From: Paenibacillus radicis (ex Xue et al. 2023)
GTDB taxonomy: Bacteria; Bacillota; Bacilli; Paenibacillales; NBRC-103111
NCBI RefSeq assembly: GCF_024722015.1
Contig: NZ_JANQBD010000008.1
Location: forward strand, 62,001-126,000
Direction of reading: 5' to 3'
Length of the DNA: 64,000 nt
The notes below the pieces were generated by a model. That model ran no database searches, was not told the origin of the DNA, and saw only the letters and a program-made list of their open reading frames with translations. Made by a program: the position numbers and the translations under genes. Positions within the stretch are counted from its first letter, which is position 1. Every line of letters begins with the position of its first letter. Below are positions 53,488 to 61,503 of this stretch, one piece after another.

Positions 53488-53587
53488 AGCTGCCCCTCCG
53501 TCTTCCCCAGCAGAACCTGGAATACTTGTCAACCATTAATATAGCAGACGTCCTAGTATTATGAAAGCGGATCCAAATATAAGCTTT

Positions 53588-53618
53588 TAAAAAAACCGAG
53601 AGCGCTTGGCTTCCGGTT
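53588..53618 (-). terminator. Terminator after the PhyH gene
   Basis: Minus strand AACCG ... CGGTT TTTTT with internal AAGCGCT dyad. About 55 nt after the PhyH stop. Confidence 0.6.
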
Positions 53619-53673
53619 CTTGTTGATTACCGATTCATGGAAACACCCCTGTGTCAACCACAAACCGTATACA

Positions 53674-54390
53674 TTATTTCTTGTACGATGACAGATCTTC
53701 GCGGTCTGTCAACAACTTGCCAGTCTCGGCATACCGGCAGACGGCTGATGCCACCTGAAAGGCATACGCTCTTCTTGGCCGATCCGTATGATTCGTTTTA
53801 CTATGATGCAATGTTTCCCTATGGAAGATGACAGCATCTCCGGGTGCCATCGGTCTGCATGGTGCTCCATTGTCCGGGTCTGCTGCACGGCGATGCGATT
53901 CTCCGACTTCATTCAGATCCTTTTGACGACCCAATCGATGGGATCTTGGCGCCAACCACAAACCAGCATTTTCTTGAGTGATGTGATCCAGAGCGACAAA
54001 ACCATTGAGCATATGCCCCAGAATATGAGTGTACATATTATCCTGATGCCAGGCTAAGCCTTCACCATGCGGAGGAACGACTGCATACATCCCCATCCAT
54101 AGCTTAACGTTATCACCCAAAATGCTTTCAAAGGTTTCAATGATCCTTGTATTGCTGAGGAAATTGACTGTTTCCGGGAACTGTTCCTGACTTTTGGCCA
54201 AGTTCAATGTAGCGTTGGACTTCCATTTGCCATCACTGGATTGCTGGGTAGCAAACTCGGTATTCTCTTTGTTAATTTTATCTACCGCTTCCTGGGTCAA
54301 GAAGCCGGGTGCGTAGAAATAGCCTTCGCGGTAAAATTCTTCAATCATATCTTCAGTCAATACAAAATTCGATGTGTTGGTCATTAACAT
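53674..54390 (-). CDS. Phytanoyl-CoA dioxygenase (PhyH) family protein
   Basis: 238 residues. Iron ligands: His/Asp in AWHQDNMYTH (about 115-117) and distal His in ETLHHSKTN (about 195-196). WLAPRSHRLG is the usual 2-oxoglutarate-side segment. ATG is 9 nt after GGAGG. Third gene in the series AKR, creatininase, PhyH; a distant paralogue sits in sugar locus 1. Substrate unknown, likely a small-molecule or sugar derivative brought in by this locus. Confidence 0.86.
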   Translation of the reverse strand: MLMTNTSNFVLTEDMIEEFYREGYFYAPGFLTQEAVDKINKENTEFATQQSSDGKWKSNATLNLAKSQEQFPETVNFLSNTRIIETFESILGDNVKLWMGMYAVVPPHGEGLAWHQDNMYTHILGHMLNGFVALDHITQENAGLWLAPRSHRLGRQKDLNEVGESHRRAADPDNGAPCRPMAPGDAVIFHRETLHHSKTNHTDRPRRAYAFQVASAVCRYAETGKLLTDREDLSSYKK

Positions 54391-54611
54391 GGGTTTAGCC
54401 CTCCTTGGATGGTATGCTATAACTATATCGAAAAAACATTTTCTTCACTGCTTCATTTCAATCAATTAGTTGTACATTTGTTCAACCTTCCATCCCTAGT
54501 AGTCTGTCTGACGAAACCAAATGGGTGAATAGATATTCATTCGTTCTGAGAAAAGTATGGTATTCCACCGTCCGGTGAATAAGTACCGCTGCGCTTATAA
54601 ATGATTGCAGG

Positions 54612-55517
54612 CTAGTCACGCATTCGGATATGCTCGTAAGGCTTCCATCGGGATTGCTCGGAGACAGGGGATTGACCTGCCCTTGGCTGCAAGGCTGCCC
54701 AATGCTCAGTACCCATCTCGGCGGATTGTACAATCTGTGACCATAGATCCTCAACCACTTCATAGGGAAGCGGCATTCGATTTGTTACAGCTTGGGATCG
54801 TTCTCCAAGATCAGCTGCGATGCGACTTAAAGCAAGTTCGCATGCATGGCAAATTTGTTCACCACACTCCCGAGTCGCCTCATTGGCATCATGTGCAGCC
54901 GCCAGTCGTCCACCAGCCCCGTCTAGCTCCTCCAATCCTTTCTTTGAAGGATCAATCAGATCGGGACGAATGTGCATCAACATGGAAATCTCGTATTTTC
55001 CGGCATGATCTCCGGTATACATACCCTCGACCAGATCAAAATCCGTTCCATACCAAATGCTCATCCCAGTCTGCTCCTGAAACATCCGGGAAATTTGTCG
55101 AAGATCGTGCACATGCGCTCCACCGTGTCCGGACAAAATCACTGCCGATTGAAAGCCCGCATTATAGAACGAGCGCAGCTGATATAAAAAGAAATGATAA
55201 AATACGTACGGAGGAACCGAAGACATAAAGGGGTTATGCTCTCCAACGTTTTCCTCCAGAAATTTGGCCGAAGGCCCTGCCTCGTGCACATGATAGCCCA
55301 TACTGGGAGCGACGATGCCGCCCACCTGACGGGCTACTTTCGCGCATAAATATTCCGTCTTGAAAGTATCCAAACCAAAAGCACTGATCTGACCATGCGG
55401 CTCACATAAACCCAACGGTACATACACGATGGGACACTCCTGCTGACGGGCAATGAATTCAGCTGGGAACAGCTCGGCCCACAGAACCTTGGACATGGCT
55501 TTAGAGGCATAGCTCAT
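54612..55517 (-). CDS. Creatininase-family amidohydrolase
   Basis: 301 residues. Metal-site motifs of the family: PLGLCEPHGQISAFGLD (Glu 39, His 41, Asp 50), LSGHGGAHVHD (about 138) and GDHAGKYEISMLM (about 175). The usual HAGExETS reads HAGKYEIS here, so one ligand region has changed. Members cleave amides of creatinine type, mycofactocin or other ring amides. ATG overlaps the AKR stop (4 nt), so it is coupled to that gene. Its role beside a sugar transporter is unclear. Confidence 0.83.
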   Translation of the reverse strand: MSYASKAMSKVLWAELFPAEFIARQQECPIVYVPLGLCEPHGQISAFGLDTFKTEYLCAKVARQVGGIVAPSMGYHVHEAGPSAKFLEENVGEHNPFMSSVPPYVFYHFFLYQLRSFYNAGFQSAVILSGHGGAHVHDLRQISRMFQEQTGMSIWYGTDFDLVEGMYTGDHAGKYEISMLMHIRPDLIDPSKKGLEELDGAGGRLAAAHDANEATRECGEQICHACELALSRIAADLGERSQAVTNRMPLPYEVVEDLWSQIVQSAEMGTEHWAALQPRAGQSPVSEQSRWKPYEHIRMRD

Positions 55518-56509
55518 AAATGTCTCCTTGCATGATAGAAATGTCGGATCCAGCGCTCTCGTATTTTAATAAGCTCAAACAGCTCATCCGGCAACGCTTC
55601 TTTGTCGCATGCTGCAATATTTTCCACTGCGTATTCCAGTACCTGCATCGAAGAAATCGCAACCGTCACACCTGGGTCCTTCAGCACGAATTTAATCGCC
55701 AGCTCGGTTAATGAGCTTGCATATTGAGGAATATATTGGCAAAGACGATTCACCTTGTCCAGGTAAACGCTTCTAGGCTGACAGTCAAAGTAATTGTAAC
55801 GATAATCGGACTCGGGAATGGCTGTATCTTCCTTCAAAAATCCGGTCAGTCCTCCTTCGTCCAGAATTACCCTTGCTATGACTGCCACTTGATTTTCCTG
55901 ACAGATCGGAACCAGACAATCAAGCGCCACCGAGTCAAATATATTGACGATTGTCTGCACTGAATCGATCACTCCTGCTCTAACCAATGAAATCGCATGA
56001 TCATGCCGATGGTCTGGCAGGGAAACACCCAAATAGCGAACCTTCCCTTCCTCTTTCAGCCTAAGGAGCTCTTCCATCCAATAATCTACAGCATCCCACT
56101 GAGGCCAATACACATGAAGCTGGAGCAGATCCAGTGTCTCTATATCCATGGCCTGCAGTGATTGCTCAACACTTGCCCGAATCGATCCGGGCGGATAGGT
56201 GGATTGTACATCCAGCGGAAAGTGAAAGCCTGCACCGGGTAACGAATGAGGTGGTGCCGACGCGGCCGCTTTCGTTGCAATGAACGGTTTTTCGCCGCTC
56301 CACTCCTTTAAAGCCTTGCCTATGAGCTCTTCCGATCTTCCGTAGACTCTTGCCGTGTCAATAAAATTAATCCCGTTCTCAAGTGCATATACAAGGGAAC
56401 GGATCATTGCAGCATCATCCTGCTGCCCAAAAATACCATTTAAACCCATACCGCCAAAGCCAAGCCTGCTAATGGTTTCACCCGAACGGGCGAACATGGA
56501 CGATTGCAT
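55514..56509 (-). CDS. Aldo/keto reductase
   Basis: 331 residues, TIM-barrel NAD(P)H-dependent oxidoreductase. Catalytic tetrad all present: Asp 51 and Tyr 56 in FIDTARVYG, Lys 80 in FIATKA, His 132 in LLQLHVYW. Start ATG 56509, 6 nt after AGGGAG; a longer frame exists without a site. The L-fucose or galactose dehydrogenase branch has a similar opening (SRLGFGGMGLNG) but the substrate is not settled. First gene of a three-gene operon. Confidence 0.9.
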   Translation of the reverse strand: MQSSMFARSGETISRLGFGGMGLNGIFGQQDDAAMIRSLVYALENGINFIDTARVYGRSEELIGKALKEWSGEKPFIATKAAASAPPHSLPGAGFHFPLDVQSTYPPGSIRASVEQSLQAMDIETLDLLQLHVYWPQWDAVDYWMEELLRLKEEGKVRYLGVSLPDHRHDHAISLVRAGVIDSVQTIVNIFDSVALDCLVPICQENQVAVIARVILDEGGLTGFLKEDTAIPESDYRYNYFDCQPRSVYLDKVNRLCQYIPQYASSLTELAIKFVLKDPGVTVAISSMQVLEYAVENIAACDKEALPDELFELIKIRERWIRHFYHARRHL

Positions 56510-56661
56510 AAATGTCTCCCTTCTTAAGCGAATCCAGTCCTGACTTATTTGTATCATGGAAAAGAATTGAAAACATCGCCAAACCTGTAGTAAAAGTTGT
56601 ACTTTTGTTCAGGTTCAGCAAACCTTCACGAAGAAAAGGAAGGTTCTCGATCATTACTCCA

Positions 56662-56758
56662 TTTCCCTGCCCGTTTGCACAACGCGGCTGCCTATCCATG
56701 CCAGCAGCCGCGTCTTTATTATTATTTATTAAGCTATGGTTCTCCGTTAATTGAATAA
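56662..56758 (+). repeat. Intergenic element, canonical full copy
   Basis: Left box TTTCCCTGCCCGTTTGCACA, hairpin ACGCGGCTGCC...GGCAGCCGCGT-type stem with one change (56681-56713), right box TTATTAAGCTATGGTTCTCC GTTAATTGAATAA. The right box here shows its own dyad clearly (TTATTAAGCTA with TTAATTGAATAA). Confidence 0.92.
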
Positions 56759-57011
56759 CATTTTTTTATTTCAGCCAATCTTTTGTAGCGCTATAGCCAG
56801 CCCCCATTTCCTTGAACGATTGAGGGAATGGTACTAATCGGTGCGAAATCCATAAACATGTGCCTTGGAGGCCGATCTTCGAGACCAAATTGAAATGCTA
56901 AAAAAGATAAAATATTTTTTTGAATCTGTCGATTTAGTTATTTCTCATTCGTTGACTTAATAGAGACTGAGTTCGAACAGTCGAAACCAAGGGATGAAAG
57001 GATGTTATAAG

Positions 57012-57416
57012 ATGGCAAAACAAACAACTTATATTATGTCGGAGGACGCAAGAGCTCAAGCTGAGTTTTACACTTATGCGCTAGGCGGAGAGATCCTGTC
57101 CATTATGACGCATGGACAGCTTCCTGAAGCAAAGGAAGAGCTCAAGGACAAAGTCGTTAACTTGAGTCTAATGGCCGGAGGAATTAACTTCTTAATGTCC
57201 GATTCCGTATTTGAGCCGATCATTCGGGGGAACGCCATAAATCTGAGTCTCGAGTTCACAACAGAAGCCGATGCCCGCGATGCATTCGATAAGTTAGCTG
57301 AAGGCGGCAATGTGAAGTGCCCGTTGGAGCTGGCATTCTGGGGCGCCTTGTACGGCCACATCGAAGACAAATACGGCGTAATGTGGATGATCACCACCGT
57401 GGGACCGACGGCCTAA
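57012..57416 (+). CDS. PhnB-like VOC-family protein
   Basis: 134 residues, PhnB/YjdN group of the glyoxalase superfamily: EDARAQAEFYTYALGGEIL, MSDSVFEP, GGNVKCPLELAFWGALYG and DKYGVMWMITT are typical. This group was once called 3-demethylubiquinone methyltransferase-like but has no methyltransferase core. ATG 57012 with AAAGGATG upstream; another ATG lies six codons earlier. Plus strand, monocistronic, ended by a strong terminator. Confidence 0.83.
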   Translation: MAKQTTYIMSEDARAQAEFYTYALGGEILSIMTHGQLPEAKEELKDKVVNLSLMAGGINFLMSDSVFEPIIRGNAINLSLEFTTEADARDAFDKLAEGGNVKCPLELAFWGALYGHIEDKYGVMWMITTVGPTA

Positions 57417-57436
57417 AAATAAGAGCAAGAGCAAAA

Positions 57437-57475
57437 GCCCGCCCGAAAATAATATCGGGGGGCTTTGTTGCTACC
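57437..57475 (+). terminator. Terminator after the PhnB-like gene
   Basis: AAAGCCCGCCCG aaaataatat CGGGGGGCTTTG, a stem of about 11 bp, 20 nt after the stop codon. Confidence 0.8.
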
Positions 57476-57483
57476 ACCGGTAA

Positions 57484-57612
57484 TCTGACCGATAGTTGAA
57501 TAGGCTGCAGATCGTGCCGGTTTTGTCAGCTTTGTTTGTTTTGTACTTTTTAGGCGGCAGTACTCGTGTTGGGCTTTGCTACATCCTGCTATCGTTTTCC
57601 CATTCAATTACT
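57484..57612 (+). repeat. Intergenic element, full copy with a stretched middle
   Basis: Left box CTGACCGATAGTTGAATAGG, hairpin GGCTGCAGATCGTGCCGG (imperfect), right box CATCCTGCTATCGTTTTCCC ATTCAATTA at 57584-57610. The minus-strand NUDIX gene reads into the right box, which encodes its last residues and stop. Confidence 0.75.
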
Positions 57613-58109
57613 TCTGCACATCCGCCTTCTCCAACTTTATTGCCGAGTTTATTTATCATTGGTTGGCCTAATATAGTGATTGCTTTTTTTATTGCCCATG
57701 ACTGATGTTCATGAAAAAAAATAGTATCAACTTCATCTAAGTTTATCCATTTTAAATGATGGTCGTCGTCTATCGGTTCTTGTACTTTTTCAATAAACTC
57801 TGCTAAAAAGAAAATTCCATTGCTTAATAAAGATTCATTTTGAGGACTGATAAAATATCTTTGTGCCTTGCCGATACAAGAACCAATGTATATTTCATAA
57901 CCTGTTTCCTCTAATAGTTCTCGTCTTAGACATTCTTCGGGTGTCTCGCCTTCTTCAATCCCACCACCAGGCAAAAAACAGCTTCCTTTAGTCGTAAAAA
58001 TTGCGGCAACTTGTTGTTTATTAGCATTTATAATAACGGCATAACTGCCATCTCTTCTTTGATATTTAAGGTGTTTAACTTTCTCTCCAAAAATCAATTT
58101 TTCTTCCAA
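57579..58109 (-). CDS. NUDIX hydrolase
   Basis: 176 residues. NUDIX box at 48-70: GGGIEEGETPEE, then REL, then EETGY, with every key residue present. The N-terminal strand pair HLKYQRRDGSYAVIINAN is typical of MutT-like pyrophosphohydrolases. Start is TTG 58109, 7 nt after GGGGTGA. The C-terminal EWENDSRM runs into the element right box. Substrate (a nucleoside diphosphate derivative) unknown. Its own gene-plus-element unit. Confidence 0.88.
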   Translation of the reverse strand: MEEKLIFGEKVKHLKYQRRDGSYAVIINANKQQVAAIFTTKGSCFLPGGGIEEGETPEECLRRELLEETGYEIYIGSCIGKAQRYFISPQNESLLSNGIFFLAEFIEKVQEPIDDDHHLKWINLDEVDTIFFHEHQSWAIKKAITILGQPMINKLGNKVGEGGCAEVIEWENDSRM

Positions 58110-58322
58110 GAATAATTCACCCCAACGATGGTTTCAATGATATTTAGAATACATAAAAATCCCACTTTTTGAAGTTGAAAAAGCGGAATCACCTTTACTG
58201 ATACTTCTAACATTCACGAAAATTCCCCAATATTTCACACAGATTTACTACCAATTTGCGGACTTTATCTTTAGTTTATATTACCATATTGGGTAGTCAC
58301 CGGATAAGCGGAATTCCTACGT

Positions 58323-58440
58323 AAATCTGCCCGTTAGCCGAATGACCTTTACCTTATTTTCGATAAGGTTCACCGTGCTATATGTAACGGCAAGTTTTAA
58401 GGCTCTCACTTTTTTGCTAGATAGCAGCACGTTAGGTCAG
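58323..58440 (+). repeat. Intergenic element, full but diverged copy
   Basis: Left box AAATCTGCCCGTTAGCCGAA TG, hairpin ACCTTATTTTCGATAAGGT (58349-58367), weak right box GCTAGATAGCAGCACGTTAG at 58415-58434. The GNAT gene's stop TAA is the complement of the TTA in CACGTTAGG. Confidence 0.65.
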
Positions 58441-58872
58441 GTGCATAAAAATGGTCTCCATTGCTCCCCAAGGTGCTTCTTTCTCATCTATCTTCACGAA
58501 ACCATATTTTTCGTACAAATTAACATGGTCACTAACAAGGTATACTTTATCAAAACCCAGTTCCTTCGCGTATGCCAAGGCAGATAAAATCAACTTTTCA
58601 CTTAATCGATTGCCTCTGTACTGCTCTCCCACAAACACAAACCCGATATAAGGCGTATAGGAAACATCAGGTATGCAGTCGGTTTTTGCTAAAGTGCAAT
58701 AACCAGCAATGTGATCACCATCAAGTGCTGTAAAAACTCTTTCCCAGTCTGAAAAATGGCATTTTTTCATTTGTTCCGCTAAATTGGATCCTGCCTTCCA
58801 TGAACAATTCTGCGCATATTCAGCAACGACTTGCCACAACTTATCGCTATAAATGAGCGATTCTATTTGCAT
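58432..58872 (-). CDS. GNAT-family N-acetyltransferase
   Basis: 146 residues. Acetyl-CoA motif A: YIGFVFVGEQYRGNRLSEKL (R/Q-x-x-G-x-G/A loop at about 84-91), followed by a C-terminal LVSDHVNLYEKYGFVKIDE that is the usual motif B. ATG after GAGAG. Substrate unknown (drug, amino acid or protein N-terminus). The coding sequence ends inside the element right box. Confidence 0.87.
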   Translation of the reverse strand: MQIESLIYSDKLWQVVAEYAQNCSWKAGSNLAEQMKKCHFSDWERVFTALDGDHIAGYCTLAKTDCIPDVSYTPYIGFVFVGEQYRGNRLSEKLILSALAYAKELGFDKVYLVSDHVNLYEKYGFVKIDEKEAPWGAMETIFMHLT

Positions 58873-59048
58873 AAATGCTCTCTTTCTTAAAGGCAGCCAT
58901 CCACTGGATAGCCCTTTGTTTTTTATTTTTTTAATTGCTCTCCGTTTTCAAAACAAGTGTTCAACTCTTATTCATAACTTAACAGTACAACACTTGGTAT
59001 GAACTAACATGATAAAAAATGATTATATTTGAACACATCGTCCATTGA

Positions 59049-59132
59049 TACTAACCTGTCCGTTACTCTAATGAGAATCAAAAAGGCGCCGCATCGCTGC
59101 AAGCTCCTCTGCTATCGTATCCCGTTAGAATC
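59049..59132 (+). repeat. Intergenic element, full copy
   Basis: Left box ACTAACCTGTCCGTTACTCT, hairpin AAAGGCGCCGCATCGCTGCA with AGCTCC (imperfect), right box CTGCTATCGTATCCCGTTAG. Confidence 0.85.
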
Positions 59133-59137
59133 TCTTA

Positions 59138-59168
59138 CCAAGCCACAATTTGTGGCTTCTTTTTTTGT
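59138..59168 (+). terminator. Plus-oriented terminator next to an element
   Basis: AAGCCACAA ATTTGTGGCTT with a T7 run, directed along the plus strand. No plus-strand gene lies upstream, so it may guard against read-through in the reverse direction of the gene units. Confidence 0.65.
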
Positions 59169-59192
59169 ATAAAAGACAGTATTGTTTTTCAT

Positions 59193-59347
59193 TAATCTTC
59201 CCAGTAAAACAATGCGTCGAATACCTTATACCCATCATTGTTTAATATGGTTCTAATTTCAGTTTCAAATGAAAGTTGTTCCTTAACGACCCTCTTAGTC
59301 AAAAATTCAATTTTATACTCTGCAATCTTCTCCTTAATAATTCCAGC
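59193..59347 (-). CDS. Small hypothetical protein (about 50 codons), start unclear
   Basis: A minus-strand frame of about 51 codons (KEKIAEYKIEFLTKRVVKEQ, then FETEIRTILNNDGYKVFDAL and FYWED, stop 59193). AAGGAG is present at its 5' end, but the codons after it are AAG and ATT, with no ATG, GTG or TTG close by. Either a decayed start or an ATT start. It is a complete small unit enclosed by two element copies. Family not recognised. Confidence 0.45.
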
Positions 59348-59355
59348 TTATTCAA

Positions 59356-59455
59356 GTATTCTGCCCGATAGTTGAATAGGCTGCCGATCGCACCGGTAGC
59401 CTATTCATGGATTCACTACCCTTCTCCATTAGCGTAGTGAATCCATTCAATCAGT
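59356..59455 (+). repeat. Intergenic element, full copy
   Basis: Left box TATTCTGCCCGATAGTTGAA, hairpin TAGGCTGCCGA tcgca CCGGTAGCCTA (59378-59403), right box TTCACTACCCTTCTCCATTA GCGTAGTGAA. The right box has an extended dyad GGATTCACTA/TAGTGAATCC. It follows the murD stop by about 65 nt. Confidence 0.85.
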
Positions 59456-59521
59456 TCTCTTAAAAACTATCTATAAATACATCAGGGAAATCAGCTTTTC
59501 ACGGAAAGCGACTTGTCATGT

Positions 59522-60853
59522 TCAATCCTTTCCCTCTGACCGGTGCAGCGCTCCGACCAGTTCTACAAAGTGACGCCCGCGCTCTTCAAAGTTACGATAT
59601 TGGTCAAACGCAGTGCATGCAGGACTCAGCAGCACAGTGTCGCCCAGTGTGGCCAGCTTGTGCGCCTGCGTCACTGCCTCGGCCAGGCCTTCACAGCGGA
59701 CAATAGGCGGGCAATTCGGTACTCTGCGCGCCTCTGCCTCGATTTGACTGGCCGATTCTCCGATCAACAGCAGCACCTTGACATGATCAGGCAGCAGCTT
59801 GGCCATCTTGTCAAACGGTACTTTCTTATCTCGCCCGCCGGCGATCAGTAGCACTTGGCCCACATGCGCATGCAGCGTGGCGATGGTACGGGAGGGGCTT
59901 GAGCCGATTGAATTGTTGTAATAATGCACGCCGCCCACAGTTGTCACCCACTGGTTTCGGTGCTCCACGCCGACAAAGTTGCGCACCGTCTCCAGGATTG
60001 CCTCATCAGACACGGCCCCCCGCACGGCGGTCATAGCAGCCATAACGTTCTCCACGTTATACCAACCCGGCAAACGAATGTCACTGATGGGTAATAGACC
60101 GTCGATCACGCCATCGTGGAGAGTGTGCCTGCCGAAATACTTGGTCTGCCCCCGTCCGCGCAGTGCGGCGGTCGCCGGATTGTCGCCGTTTAGGACGGCA
60201 AAGTCGTCAGCACTCTGAAAATCTAGCAGGCGGCGCTTGGCGGCGGTATATTCATCCATGTCACGGTGCCAGTCGAGGTGATTGGGCGAGAGGTTGGTAA
60301 TCACCGCCACATGGGGAGAGCGCGTCAAATCCATCAGCTGGAAACTGGATAGCTCGACCGCACAAGCATCCAACGACGACATCTCTCCCACGCGTGTCAG
60401 AAGTGGAGTGCCAATGTTGCCGCCCATATGAACCGTACGCCCTCCGTCAGCCAGCATGTCTGCAATCAACGATGTGGTGGTTGTCTTACCGTCCGAACCG
60501 GTCACGCCGAAAATAGGACAAGGACACAGCGCAAAGAACTCCTCCATTTCACTGGTCACACGGCTGCCACCAGCGCGGGCCGATTCCAGCGCCGGATGGT
60601 CTGGGCGCATGCCCGGAGTGCGGAACACCACGTCGCCCCCAACGTGATCCAGATAATTTTCCCCTAAGTGCAACACGACGCCTAGATTGTCCCACTCCTC
60701 CCGGGGCAGGGCCGGATTGCGGTCACGCACGGTGACGCGCCCCCCTGCCGAGCACAGCATGCGGATCAGGGGTGAATTGCTAACACCGGCGCCGATGACG
60801 GTTACGTCCCGACCGGCCAGTGATTGGATATAGATGTCAAAAGCAGGATTCAT
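59522..60853 (-). CDS. murD: UDP-N-acetylmuramoyl-L-alanine:D-glutamate ligase, orphan copy
   Basis: 443 residues, full length. Rossmann-like N-domain (VTVIGAGVSNSPLIRML), central ATPase with GVTGSDGKTTTT (117-128), the NHLDWH motif, and a C-domain with AGGRDK and SPACTAFDQYRNFEERG. The enzyme adds D-Glu to the peptidoglycan precursor. It stands alone between element copies, outside any dcw cluster. Its GC-rich codons contrast with its AT-rich surroundings, and phrases such as FRTPGMRPDHPAL and EMEEFFALCPCPI remind me of Clostridia (Oscillospiraceae) MurD. Probably a horizontally acquired second copy. ATG after GGAGG. Confidence 0.92.
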   Translation of the reverse strand: MNPAFDIYIQSLAGRDVTVIGAGVSNSPLIRMLCSAGGRVTVRDRNPALPREEWDNLGVVLHLGENYLDHVGGDVVFRTPGMRPDHPALESARAGGSRVTSEMEEFFALCPCPIFGVTGSDGKTTTTSLIADMLADGGRTVHMGGNIGTPLLTRVGEMSSLDACAVELSSFQLMDLTRSPHVAVITNLSPNHLDWHRDMDEYTAAKRRLLDFQSADDFAVLNGDNPATAALRGRGQTKYFGRHTLHDGVIDGLLPISDIRLPGWYNVENVMAAMTAVRGAVSDEAILETVRNFVGVEHRNQWVTTVGGVHYYNNSIGSSPSRTIATLHAHVGQVLLIAGGRDKKVPFDKMAKLLPDHVKVLLLIGESASQIEAEARRVPNCPPIVRCEGLAEAVTQAHKLATLGDTVLLSPACTAFDQYRNFEERGRHFVELVGALHRSEGKD

Positions 60854-60905
60854 AGGTACCTCCGCTTAGAAAATGTCATTTTAATCAAATATACCACATA
60901 TTGGA

Positions 60906-60932
60906 ACGATCCTGCCTGTTAGCTCAATGAAT
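60906..60932 (+). repeat. Intergenic element, left box
   Basis: CGATCCTGCCTGTTAGCTCA ATGAATA, a near-consensus left box about 50 nt upstream of murD. The hairpin and right box are missing. Confidence 0.7.
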
Positions 60933-61009
60933 AACTGATCATTTTGAGATGATTCCTCAATTGCGGGATACAATATAAAAGATCAAAAAAGTAAGCTACA
61001 TCAGTTTAA

Positions 61010-61179
61010 CCCGCCATTTTCTTTCCCTGTACAGCGGAAGTAAGTTCGTGAACCTCCACGAAATGATCTTGAGTGGTTCCTTCCCTTTTATGGATCGAGC
61101 GGATGCTTGTCCATATGAAAAACTATTCAAGCAAAAATTACGCGAATATGAGCGGCAACTGTGGTCACTTATATATTAA
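61010..61179 (+). pseudogene. C-terminal remnant of an unrecognised gene
   Basis: A plus-strand frame with no start (HFLSLYSGSKFVNLHEMILS, then DACPYEKLFKQKLREYERQL and WSLIY, stop TAA at 61177-61179) looks like the end of a real helical protein. Family not identified. Confidence 0.35.
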
Positions 61180-61239
61180 ATATATGGATAGTTCATAAAG
61201 ATATATTATATCTACGATTATACATAGATTACAATAATA

Positions 61240-61381
61240 ACAATGCTTTACAGAGTATCAGAGCAGGGAATTGGAGCAAGAGGGTGATCTGGATAATTCG
61301 CTAGCGTTACAGAGAGAACGGATCAAACTCGAACCAGAAGTGGTTGCTTCCAGTTGGACGCTTTACGCCGTTACCGAATAG
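61240..61381 (+). pseudogene. C-terminal remnant of an unrecognised gene
   Basis: A plus-strand start-less frame (EYQSRELEQEGDLDNSLALQ, then ERIKLEPEVVASSWTLYAVTE, stop 61379-61381). Charged, probably coiled. Different from the remnant before it, so at least two decayed genes lie between murD and the methyltransferase. Confidence 0.3.
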
Positions 61382-61503
61382 GAAGCTGTATATTTGGTAG
61401 GGAGATATCCACGAAAGCAAGTGAGAATTCAATTTTAATGGGATAATGGTCAATGGAGAAATCATAGGCTCTGGCCCTGATGAGAGAAAGGAAAGATGTT
61501 TGC

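Noticed and set aside
54482..54763. 93-codon minus-strand frame overlapping the 3' end of the creatininase-like gene
   Set aside because: It overlaps a strongly supported gene out of frame and has no recognisable motif.
14585..60932. Elements as plain rho-independent terminators only
   Set aside because: Several copies lack a T-run after the hairpin, both boxes outside the hairpin are conserved, and separate terminators exist beside some of them (for example 59138-59168). Terminator activity may still be a side effect, as at 18446-18487.
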